NCBI GenBank assembly: GCA_045580815.1 | Contig: JAZNOL010000023.1 | Span: 1-12,284, forward strand | DNA length: 12,284 nucleotides | Source: JAZNOL01 sp045580815 | GTDB taxonomy: Bacteria; Bacillota; Clostridia; RUG12999 | Direction: 5' to 3' | Shown here: positions 1-6,246 of the stretch, piece after piece | How the letters are laid out: the number at the start of each line of letters is the position of its first letter | Position numbering within the stretch: position 1 is the first letter of the stretch | Notes under the pieces: model-generated | What the model saw: the letters and a program-made list of their open reading frames with translations, nothing else | Database searches by the model: none | Told to the model about the DNA's origin: nothing | Program-made: the position numbers and the translations under genes

Positions 1-68
1 AATTCATGAATCATGATTATAAGCATGAAAATTACAACAGTTAAAACAACTGTCAGTATTGTGTTCAT
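1..68 (-). CDS. rseP: RseP/site-2 family zinc metalloprotease, N-terminal fragment
   Basis: Only the first 22 codons are present; the gene runs off the left edge of the window. The translation is a strongly hydrophobic helix that ends in His-Glu (residues 21-22), which is the expected start of the HExxH zinc motif in the first membrane segment of RseP/RasP intramembrane proteases. The ATG (66-68) overlaps the dxr stop codon in an ATGA arrangement, so the two are translationally coupled. dxr followed by rseP is the usual order in Firmicutes, which supports the call despite the short fragment. Members of this family cut anti-sigma factors and signal-peptide remnants inside the membrane. The third motif residue and everything after it cannot be seen here. 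Confidence 0.85.
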   Translation of the reverse strand, partial: MNTILTVVLTVVIFMLIIMIHE

Positions 69-1201
69 TTAACCATCCCTTCAATTATAAGCCTTGCTTC
101 TTTGTCAGCCGCTATAATATCTTCAAGAGACGGCTGCTCAATTAAATTATGCTCATCTGATGCTTTTTCTATAAGCTCAGCAATTTCTCCGAAGGTAATT
201 TTTTCTTTCAAAAACAGTTCAACAGCCTTTTCGTTTGCACCGTTTACAAAAGCAGGCATACTGCCGCCTTTTTTTGCAGCATTTACAGCAATCGGCAAAC
301 ATTTGAATGTATCCGTATCAGGCTTATCAAACGTAATTTTTGAAAGCTTATAAAAATCTATTTCGCCCGTTCCGCAGAACTTTCTTTCGGGATAAGTAAA
401 CGCCAGAGAAATCGGCTGTTTCATATCCGGCATTGAAAGCTGTGCAATAACGGAATTATCTTCAAACTGTACCATAGAATGGATTATACTCTGCCGCTGA
501 ACAACAACTTCAATATCGTCGATATCCACATCAAAAAGCCATGATGCTTCTATCATTTCAAGTCCTTTGTTCATAAGGCTTGCACTGTCAACAGTGATTT
601 TTGCACCCATGCTCCAGTTAGGATGCGCAAGTGCCTCTTTAACCGTTTTGTTTTTCACATCTGTCTGACCGAAAAACGGCCCGCCGGATGCTGTAAGAAG
701 TATCTTTTTTATCTTTGCACTCTGTCCCATTTTTGACTGAAAAATTGCAGAATGCTCACTGTCTACCGGCAAAATGTTTATACCGCACTGTTTTGCAAGA
801 GGCATAACAAGATGTCCGCCCGCAACAAGAGTTTCTTTGTTGGCAAGAGCAATATCCTTGCCTGCTTTTATTGCTTCAATTGTAGGAACAAGCCCTATAA
901 CGCCTACAACCGCAGTAAGCACCATGTCTGTTTCTTCGTCATGAACACAATGAATAAAGCCGTCCATGCCCGAAAGAACTTTTGTATCGGTGTCTGCGGT
1001 TTTTATTTTAAGCTCTTGTGCCGCTTTTTCATTCATCATAGCGACATATTTTGGTTTAAACTCTCTTATCTGGCGTTCTGCCAGTTCAACGTTTGTATTG
1101 GCACATATTGCCGTAATATTAATATCACCCTGAAGTCGTGCAACTTCAAGTGCCTGTGTACCGATTGAGCCGGTACTGCCCAGTATTGCAACGTTTTTCA
1201 T
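65..1201 (-). CDS. dxr: 1-deoxy-D-xylulose 5-phosphate reductoisomerase
   Basis: This cytoplasmic enzyme makes 2-C-methyl-D-erythritol 4-phosphate from DXP with NADPH, the committed step of the MEP isoprenoid pathway. The 378 residues match the usual family length. Visible motifs are the nucleotide-binding GSTGSIG (residues 8-14), LANKETLVAGG (119-129), the metal ligands in DSEHSA (Asp147, Glu149), the flexible active-site loop around HPNWSMG (193-199), and NKGLE (211-215), whose Glu215 is the third metal ligand. The start has a GGAGG site directly upstream. It begins 12 bases after the cdsA stop and its own stop overlaps the rseP start, so it sits inside an operon. Its product feeds the undecaprenyl diphosphate synthase encoded two genes upstream. 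Nothing looks damaged. Confidence 0.98.
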   Translation of the reverse strand: MKNVAILGSTGSIGTQALEVARLQGDINITAICANTNVELAERQIREFKPKYVAMMNEKAAQELKIKTADTDTKVLSGMDGFIHCVHDEETDMVLTAVVGVIGLVPTIEAIKAGKDIALANKETLVAGGHLVMPLAKQCGINILPVDSEHSAIFQSKMGQSAKIKKILLTASGGPFFGQTDVKNKTVKEALAHPNWSMGAKITVDSASLMNKGLEMIEASWLFDVDIDDIEVVVQRQSIIHSMVQFEDNSVIAQLSMPDMKQPISLAFTYPERKFCGTGEIDFYKLSKITFDKPDTDTFKCLPIAVNAAKKGGSMPAFVNGANEKAVELFLKEKITFGEIAELIEKASDEHNLIEQPSLEDIIAADKEARLIIEGMVK

Positions 1202-1213
1202 AATTCCTCCGAA

Positions 1214-2029
1214 TTAAATAAGTATGCCAAAAAATGTATGGGCATAATAAATCACCGGAGCCACAAAAAGAATGCTGTCTATACGATCCAGAATTCCGCC
1301 GTGACCGGGAATGATATTACCATAGTCTTTTATGCCGATTTCACGTTTTATCATTGATGCCGTAAGGTCGCCAAACTGTGCAATTACAGATGCAACAAAT
1401 CCGGTTATAATGAGCACATACCAGTTTGTTCCCGCTGGAAACAGATAATCAATAATAAGCCCATATATAACATATGACGCAAGTGCAAACAGAATTCCGC
1501 CTATTGCACCCTCGACTGTTTTTTTCGGACTGATTTTTTCAATAAGCTTGTGTTTTCCGCAAAATCTGCCCACAAAATAGCCACCTACATCTGTCATAAT
1601 AGCACCGATAAGCACTGCAAACAACAAATAAAATCCTCTTTCGCCTTCAAGCACCATACGTAAATGAGACATACCAAATGTTATGTAAAGAGTTGACATA
1701 ATCATCACCGATACATCACGGAATGTAAGTTTTGAATGAAACAGTACTGCAGAAGAAAGTAAAATTATTACCGCCGCAGTCATTACTGCAAGAGTATATA
1801 TTCCGTTTTCGATATTTCCGAATATGATGCACATACTAAGTGCAAATCCTAAAACCGTAAGAGGTATATGCTTTGTAATTCCATGCGGTTTATAAATTTC
1901 AAAAAGAGCCACAGCCGTAAGCACTGCCACTGCATAGTTTATTATGGCTATATTCATAAAATAATGCACATATAAAACCGAAAAAAGCAACGCCAGCATA
2001 ACTGCCGCACTAATAATTCTCTTGCCCAT
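1214..2029 (-). CDS. cdsA: Phosphatidate cytidylyltransferase (CDP-diacylglycerol synthase)
   Basis: This integral membrane enzyme makes CDP-diacylglycerol from phosphatidic acid and CTP, the branch point for bacterial phospholipids. The 271 residues are dominated by hydrophobic segments, as expected for a polytopic protein. The family signature is intact at residues 225-251: it starts with SMIKR, has a Lys-Asp pair, and ends in HGGILDRID, where the acidic residues bind metal and substrate. A further conserved stretch, SPKKTVEG, lies just before the middle of the C-terminal half. The ATG has an AGGA site about 9 bases upstream. It lies 35 bases after uppS and 12 bases before dxr, in the standard Firmicutes lipid cluster. 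Confidence 0.97.
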   Translation of the reverse strand: MGKRIISAAVMLALLFSVLYVHYFMNIAIINYAVAVLTAVALFEIYKPHGITKHIPLTVLGFALSMCIIFGNIENGIYTLAVMTAAVIILLSSAVLFHSKLTFRDVSVMIMSTLYITFGMSHLRMVLEGERGFYLLFAVLIGAIMTDVGGYFVGRFCGKHKLIEKISPKKTVEGAIGGILFALASYVIYGLIIDYLFPAGTNWYVLIITGFVASVIAQFGDLTASMIKREIGIKDYGNIIPGHGGILDRIDSILFVAPVIYYAHTFFGILI

Positions 2030-2064
2030 ACTGCCTATTCCTTTCGTTTATGTAACCGTTTAAA

Positions 2065-2838
2065 TCAAACGCCGCCAAACCTTCTGTTGCGGTTTTGGTA
2101 ATCATAAATAGCCTGTTTCATATTTTTCGGAGTAAAATCAGGCCAGCACAAATCGGCAAACCAAAGCTCGCTGTATGCCGCCTGCCACATAAGAAAATTG
2201 CTAAGTCGCAACTCTCCGCTGGGTCTTATGATTATATCGGGCATAGGTTGATTTGCCGTATACATATTTTCGTCCATAAGACGGTCTGTTATATCTTCAG
2301 GAGCAATTTCACCGTCTTTTACCTTTTGCGCAATATTACGCGCCGCACGTGTTATTTCCTCGCGAGAACCGTAATTTACTGCCAGATTGAGTATCATGCC
2401 GTCATTGTTTGCCGTACGTGCTTCAACCTCTGCCATTTTTTCCTGAATTTCAGGACGAAGCTGGCTTCTGTCGCCAATAACCCGAACAACGTTGTTTCTA
2501 CCCACAAGCAGATTATCAGCATCGCTCAAATAGTCATACAGCAAATCCATGATTGCTTCAACCTCTTCTTTAGGTCTTTTCCAGTTTTCGGTTGAAAATG
2601 CATACGCCGTAAGCACCTTTACACCTATTTCTCCGCAGTATTCCGCAATTTCCTGCAAAGTTTTTGCTCCTGCCGCATGACCGGCCCTGCGGGCAAGGCC
2701 TTTTCGCTTTGCCCATCTGCCGTTACCGTCCATTATAATGCCTATATGCTGCGGAAGATTGTTCATATCAATCTCAACATCTTTTATCCGCAGTTCACGC
2801 AGTTTTGTATAAAAATTCTTAAAAACTGACAGGTTCAT
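2065..2838 (-). CDS. uppS: Isoprenyl transferase (undecaprenyl diphosphate synthase)
   Basis: This cis-prenyltransferase condenses isopentenyl diphosphate onto farnesyl diphosphate to make the C55 carrier lipid for peptidoglycan and wall polymers. At 257 residues it is close to Bacillus UppS. The catalytic block HIGIIMDGNGRWA is at residues 31-43, with the metal-binding Asp37. The C-terminal block has the conserved Arg, SGE, Arg and SNFxxWQ residues, followed by YSELWF. The usual RTSGE reads RPSGE here, a small variation in an otherwise complete active site. I chose the ATG at 2838, which overlaps the frr stop (TGATG) and has GGAG about 14 bases upstream; an in-frame Met at residue 25 is a possible shorter start, but about 25 residues before the first block is normal for Firmicutes. 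Confidence 0.97.
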   Translation of the reverse strand: MNLSVFKNFYTKLRELRIKDVEIDMNNLPQHIGIIMDGNGRWAKRKGLARRAGHAAGAKTLQEIAEYCGEIGVKVLTAYAFSTENWKRPKEEVEAIMDLLYDYLSDADNLLVGRNNVVRVIGDRSQLRPEIQEKMAEVEARTANNDGMILNLAVNYGSREEITRAARNIAQKVKDGEIAPEDITDRLMDENMYTANQPMPDIIIRPSGELRLSNFLMWQAAYSELWFADLCWPDFTPKNMKQAIYDYQNRNRRFGGV

Positions 2839-3392
2839 CAGATTGCCATGAGCTCCTTCTCTTTATCTGCAATCATGTTGTCAATAGTTTTAACATTTTT
2901 ATCTGTAAGATCCTGAATATCTTTTTCTGCGCCCTTCTGGTCATCTTCTGTGATTTCGTTCTGTTTTTTGAGGTTTTTGATTGCATCAACAGCATCACGA
3001 CGGATGTTTCTTACTGCAACCTTTGCGTTTTCGCCTGTTTTGCGGATTTCTTTAACAAGCTCTTTACGTCTTTCTTCTGTAAGGGGCGGGAAAACAAGAC
3101 GGATTGATTTGCCGTCGTTTACGGGATTGATGCCCAAATCAGACATATTTATAGCTTTTTCAATATCTTTAAGAGCAGTTGCATCCCAGGGTTGAATAAG
3201 GATTGTGTGACCTTCGGGAACTGCTACCGACGCAATCTGTGAAATGGGAGTGGGTGTGCCGTAATATTCAACCTTAATCGGGTCTAAAACCGCCGGATTT
3301 GCACGTCCTGCACGAACTGCCGCAAAATCTCTTGCCAGGCTGTCAACTGTTTTTGTCATTTTTTCTGATGCGTTTGAAATTGTCTGTTTCAT
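2838..3392 (-). CDS. frr: Ribosome recycling factor
   Basis: RRF works with EF-G to split post-termination ribosomes. From the ATG at 3392 the protein is 184 residues, the normal family length. It shows RAGRANPAVLD, then YYGTPTPISQIA, then NDGKSIRL and LTEERRKELVK, in the order expected for the two-domain protein (a three-helix bundle interrupted by a small domain). The reading frame could be extended five codons to a TTG, but that TTG lies inside the GGAGGA ribosome binding site of the ATG, so the shorter start is the right one. It lies 24 bases after pyrH and its stop overlaps the uppS start. Confidence 0.98.
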   Translation of the reverse strand: MKQTISNASEKMTKTVDSLARDFAAVRAGRANPAVLDPIKVEYYGTPTPISQIASVAVPEGHTILIQPWDATALKDIEKAINMSDLGINPVNDGKSIRLVFPPLTEERRKELVKEIRKTGENAKVAVRNIRRDAVDAIKNLKKQNEITEDDQKGAEKDIQDLTDKNVKTIDNMIADKEKELMAI

Positions 3393-3416
3393 AAAATCTT
3401 CCTCCAATTTATTTGA

Positions 3417-4121
3417 TTAATCTACTATTGTTCCTATTTTTTCACCGCAAATTGCTTTAAGAATATTTTCGGGATTATCAAGACCGAACACATGAATCGG
3501 AATGTTGTTATCCATGCACAGGCTTGTTGCTGTTGAATCCATTACACCAAGACCCTGATTGAGCACATCAATATATTTGAGGCTGTCGTATTTTTTTGCG
3601 TTGGGGTTAATGTTGGGGTCGCTGTCATAAACGCCGTCAACTTTTTTTGCAAGCAGAATAACTTCGGCATTTACTTCAGCTGCACGAAGTGCCGCCGTTG
3701 TGTCGGTTGAGAAGAACGGATTACCTGTTCCGCAACCAAAAATAACTACTCTGCCCTTTTCAAGATGACGTTCAGCTCTGCCTCTTATGTAGGGCTCAGC
3801 AATCTGACGCATTTCAATAGCTGTCTGTACTCTTGTTGGAACATCAAGACGTTCAAGAGAATCCTGCAAAGCAAGTGAGTTTATAACTGTTGCAAGCATA
3901 CCCATATGGTCAGCACGTGTTCTGTCCATCTGTTCGCTTGTTCTGCCGCGCCAGAAATTTCCACCGCCTACAACAATTGCAACTTCTACACCTGCCTCAC
4001 AGCAGGTTTTGATAACTGCACATATTTTGTTAACGGTTTCTTCATCAATACCCGTACCTTTTTTGCCTGCAAGTGCTTCTCCGCTGAGTTTAAGAAGAAC
4101 TCTTTTGTATTTGATATCCAT
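3417..4121 (-). CDS. pyrH: UMP kinase
   Basis: This hexameric cytoplasmic kinase of the amino-acid-kinase fold phosphorylates UMP to UDP with ATP, supplying all pyrimidine nucleotides. The 234 residues carry the N-terminal KLSGEALAG (11-19), GGGNFWRG (52-59), the DHMGMLAT stretch (71-78), GTGNPFFSTDT (131-141), and KKVDGVYDSDP (159-169), all typical of bacterial PyrH and unlike eukaryotic UMP/CMP kinases. GAGGAG lies a proper distance upstream of the ATG. It follows the tsf terminator, so it is probably the first gene of the pyrH-frr-uppS-cdsA-dxr-rseP transcription unit. Confidence 0.98.
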   Translation of the reverse strand: MDIKYKRVLLKLSGEALAGKKGTGIDEETVNKICAVIKTCCEAGVEVAIVVGGGNFWRGRTSEQMDRTRADHMGMLATVINSLALQDSLERLDVPTRVQTAIEMRQIAEPYIRGRAERHLEKGRVVIFGCGTGNPFFSTDTTAALRAAEVNAEVILLAKKVDGVYDSDPNINPNAKKYDSLKYIDVLNQGLGVMDSTATSLCMDNNIPIHVFGLDNPENILKAICGEKIGTIVD

Positions 4122-4160
4122 GTTAACTCTCCTCGCTTATTTTTTCACATATTTCTCTTA

Positions 4161-4190
4161 ATTATATTCTGTTTAAATGTATGAAAATCC
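4161..4190 (-). promoter_or_regulatory. Possible promoter for the pyrH-frr-uppS-cdsA-dxr-rseP operon
   Basis: A perfect TATAAT hexamer lies at 4161-4166, between the tsf terminator and the pyrH start, about 40 bases before the ATG. No good -35 element sits at 17 bases; a weak TTTTCA match lies at 15 bases spacing. A promoter is expected here because an intrinsic terminator precedes pyrH, but the exact element is only tentative. Confidence 0.45.
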
Positions 4191-4211
4191 TTTAAAAATA
4201 ACCCACTATAT

Positions 4212-4248
4212 AAAAATTAAGGGGCGTAAAAAACATTACGCCCCTTAA
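4212..4248 (-). terminator. Intrinsic terminator after tsf
   Basis: There is a perfect 13-bp inverted repeat (4217-4229 with 4236-4248) around a 6-base loop, with a GGGGCG core, followed on the minus strand by a run of five T (4216-4212). It begins 8 bases after the tsf stop codon and separates rpsB-tsf from pyrH. Confidence 0.93.
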
Positions 4249-4255
4249 AAAACAA

Positions 4256-5170
4256 TTATTTATTCATCATGCTTGCAACTTCTGCTGCAAAATCGTCTTC
4301 TCTTTTTTCAAGACCGTCGCCTTTTTCAAATCTTACATAAGAATTAACAGCGATGTCTGAACCGATTTCTTTGCCTTTTGCTTCAAGAAGTTTTTTAATT
4401 GTCAGGTCAGGGTCTTTAACAAATTCCTGCTCGATAAGACAGTTTTCTTTATAGAATTTGTTAATTCTGCCCATAACCATTTTTTCAATGATATTTTCAG
4501 GTTTGCCTTCGTTTCTTGCCTGAACAGAAAGAATTTCTTTTTCTTTTTCAACAACATCAGCAGGAACATCTTCTCTGCATTTGTAAGTAGGGTTGATAGC
4601 TGCAATCTGCATAGCAACGTCTTTACCTGTTTCAACGAATACAGGGTTTTTAGCCGCAGCACCGTCAACATCAAAGTTAACCATAACGCCGATTCTGCCG
4701 CCACCATGGATGTATGTTACAACGTTGCCTTCGTATCTTTCAAATCTGCGGATGTTCATGTTTTCGCCGATTACAAGAATTTTTTCACGAAGAACTTCTT
4801 CAACTGTCATATCGCCTGTGATATATTTTTTTGTAAGAAGATCAGCAACATCTGCGGGATTTTCTTTAATAATAACTTTTGCAACACCTTCAACAAACTC
4901 AACGAAATCAGCATTTTTAGCAACGAAGTCTGTTTCGCTGTTTACTTCAACACAAGCACCGATTGTGCCATCTTCGTTTGTACCTGCGTAAACAAGACCT
5001 TCAGCAGCAATTCTGCCTGCTTTTTTAGCAGCAGCTGCAAGACCTTTTTCTCTGAGCCATTCTACGGCTTTATCCATATCTCCGTCAGAAGCGGCAAGCG
5101 CTTTTTTACAGTCCATCATACCGCAGTTTGTCATTTCGCGGAGTTCTTTAACCATTGCGGAAGTAATCAT
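4256..5170 (-). CDS. tsf: Elongation factor Ts
   Basis: EF-Ts is the nucleotide exchange factor that recharges EF-Tu with GTP during translation. The 304 residues start with a UBA-like N-terminal domain (about residues 5-50) containing the diagnostic REMTNCGMMDCKKAL, followed by the second family signature, ETDFVAKN (79-86), that begins the core domain. The length is slightly more than the 280-295 seen in many species but within the normal range. The ATG at 5170 has an AAAGG site about 11 bases upstream; the Met at residue 6 has no ribosome binding site. It follows rpsB after an 87-base gap that holds a hairpin, and is followed by a strong terminator. Confidence 0.98.
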   Translation of the reverse strand: MITSAMVKELREMTNCGMMDCKKALAASDGDMDKAVEWLREKGLAAAAKKAGRIAAEGLVYAGTNEDGTIGACVEVNSETDFVAKNADFVEFVEGVAKVIIKENPADVADLLTKKYITGDMTVEEVLREKILVIGENMNIRRFERYEGNVVTYIHGGGRIGVMVNFDVDGAAAKNPVFVETGKDVAMQIAAINPTYKCREDVPADVVEKEKEILSVQARNEGKPENIIEKMVMGRINKFYKENCLIEQEFVKDPDLTIKKLLEAKGKEIGSDIAVNSYVRFEKGDGLEKREDDFAAEVASMMNK

Positions 5171-5214
5171 AATTTACACTACCTTTCAAGTCTTATTCAA
5201 TTGTTTAATATTCT

Positions 5215-5248
5215 TAAAATGAGGCGGCAGTATAACCGCGCCTCATTT
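5215..5248 (-). terminator. Hairpin between rpsB and tsf (probable partial terminator/attenuator)
   Basis: A 10-bp perfect inverted repeat (5217-5226 with 5239-5248) surrounds a 12-base loop, starting 9 bases after the rpsB stop. Only about four T, partly inside the stem, follow on the minus strand, so termination is probably incomplete. No separate promoter for tsf is evident, which fits read-through with attenuation; in E. coli a partial terminator between these two genes is also known. Confidence 0.6.
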
Positions 5249-5257
5249 ACAAGTCAA

Positions 5258-5995
5258 TTATTCAGCTTCTGTTTCTGCTACGTCGTCAGCAGCAGCTTTA
5301 TCTTCAAGCTGTTCACCCTGGCGGCCTTCAAGGATTGCGTCAGCCATTGCACCTGCTATGAGTTTTACGGCTCTGATAGCATCGTCATTACCCGGGATTA
5401 CGTAATCAACCTCATCGGGGTCACAGTTTGTGTCAACAATTGCAACAACAGGAATATTGAGTCTTTTTGCTTCAGCAATTGCAATTTTTTCTTTTTTCGG
5501 GTCAACTACAAACATTGCACCCGGAACGGTTTTCATATCTTTGATACCGCCGAGGAATCTTTCAAGCTTTTCCATATCGTTTTTAAGCTTGCTAACTTCT
5601 TTTTTAGGAAGAAGGTCAAATGTACCGTCTTCTTCCATTTTGTGAAGCTGGTCGAGTCTTTCGATTCTTTTTCTGATTGTTTTGAAGTTTGTGAGCATAC
5701 CGCCAAGCCAACGGTTGTTTACGAAGTACATGCCAACTCTTTCAGCTTCTTCACGGATAGCATCCTGAGCCTGTTTCTTTGTACCTACAAAGAGAACGTC
5801 CTGACCTGCCTGTGCAACTTCACGGATGAAGTTGTAAGCTTCGTCAACTTTTTTTACAGTTTTCTGAAGGTCGATAATATAAATACCGTTTCTTTCTGTA
5901 AAAATATACTCTTTCATTTTAGGGTTCCATCTGCGAGTCTGGTGACCAAAGTGTACACCGGCCTCAAGCAGCTGTTTCATTGATACTGCTCCCAT
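5258..5995 (-). CDS. rpsB: 30S ribosomal protein S2
   Basis: S2 is an essential late-assembling small-subunit protein. From the ATG at 5995 the product is 245 residues, close to Bacillus S2, and the N-terminus (MGAVSMKQLLEAGVHFGHQ) aligns with it directly. Other hallmarks are TRRWNPKMKEYIFTERNG (20-37), VGTKKQAQ (70-77), NRWLGGMLTNF (94-104), FLGGIKDM (147-154), and DTNCDPDEVDYVIPGNDDAIRAV (188-210). The C-terminus is an acidic tail. The frame is open ten codons further upstream to an ATG at 6025, but that codon has no ribosome binding site, whereas GGAGGTG lies at ideal spacing before 5995. It is the first gene of the rpsB-tsf operon. Confidence 0.98.
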   Translation of the reverse strand: MGAVSMKQLLEAGVHFGHQTRRWNPKMKEYIFTERNGIYIIDLQKTVKKVDEAYNFIREVAQAGQDVLFVGTKKQAQDAIREEAERVGMYFVNNRWLGGMLTNFKTIRKRIERLDQLHKMEEDGTFDLLPKKEVSKLKNDMEKLERFLGGIKDMKTVPGAMFVVDPKKEKIAIAEAKRLNIPVVAIVDTNCDPDEVDYVIPGNDDAIRAVKLIAGAMADAILEGRQGEQLEDKAAADDVAETEAE

Positions 5996-6113
5996 TTTTA
6001 AGCACCTCCGGTTTTGTTCCTCCATTCTGTTTGGATTTTATTGCCCGAAACCGCAAAAAGAGCAGAGCTTTGCGGCACCAAGACAACATACAGAATGTGT
6101 GTATTTTTCAACA
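5996..6113 (-). ncRNA. Candidate structured rpsB leader
   Basis: The roughly 115-nt untranslated leader between the predicted start of transcription and rpsB can fold into a closed unit. An 8-bp perfect long-range helix (6090-6097 with 6023-6030) encloses a 7-bp hairpin (6051-6057 with 6069-6075). The 3' strand of the long helix ends just before a GGAGGA and about 13 bases before the true GGAGGTG site of rpsB. Such layouts are typical of ribosomal-protein autoregulation, where the protein binds its own mRNA. The pairing is seen in the sequence; regulation by S2 is inference, and I cannot match it to a known leader class. Confidence 0.4.
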
Positions 6114-6119
6114 TCTAAT

Positions 6120-6148
6120 ATTTTACCATAATTTCAAGCATTTTGCAA
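6120..6148 (-). promoter_or_regulatory. Promoter of rpsB-tsf
   Basis: On the minus strand TTGCAA (6143-6148) and TAAAAT (6120-6125) are separated by exactly 17 bases. Runs of A lie immediately upstream of the -35 (6150-6170), resembling an UP element, which fits a highly expressed ribosomal operon. It is about 125 bases before the rpsB start. Confidence 0.75.
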
Positions 6149-6246
6149 CATTTTTTTTGTAATTTTTTAAGTTTCATTTAATATCACAAATATCATCAAT
6201 TCAGGGGTTGTGTGTTTTGTTTATTTTGTACAAACACCGTTTTGTT

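Noticed and set aside
3393..3407. A five-codon N-terminal extension of frr from a TTG.
   Set aside because: The TTG overlaps the GGAGGA that serves the ATG at 3392, and the shorter product matches RRF family length.
4706..5983. A 425-codon plus-strand open frame.
   Set aside because: It is antisense to tsf and rpsB, which are certain. Its Phe/Cys-rich translation is the expected reverse reading of Lys/Glu/Ala-rich genes.
5996..6025. A ten-codon N-terminal extension of rpsB from an ATG at 6025.
   Set aside because: No ribosome binding site precedes it, while GGAGGTG is ideally placed before 5995 and the shorter N-terminus matches other S2 proteins.
6163..6246. A possible terminator after the GH42-like gene (GTGTTT with AAACAC).
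   Set aside because: The stem has only about six pairs, is AT-rich, and lacks a T-tract, so it is too weak to call.
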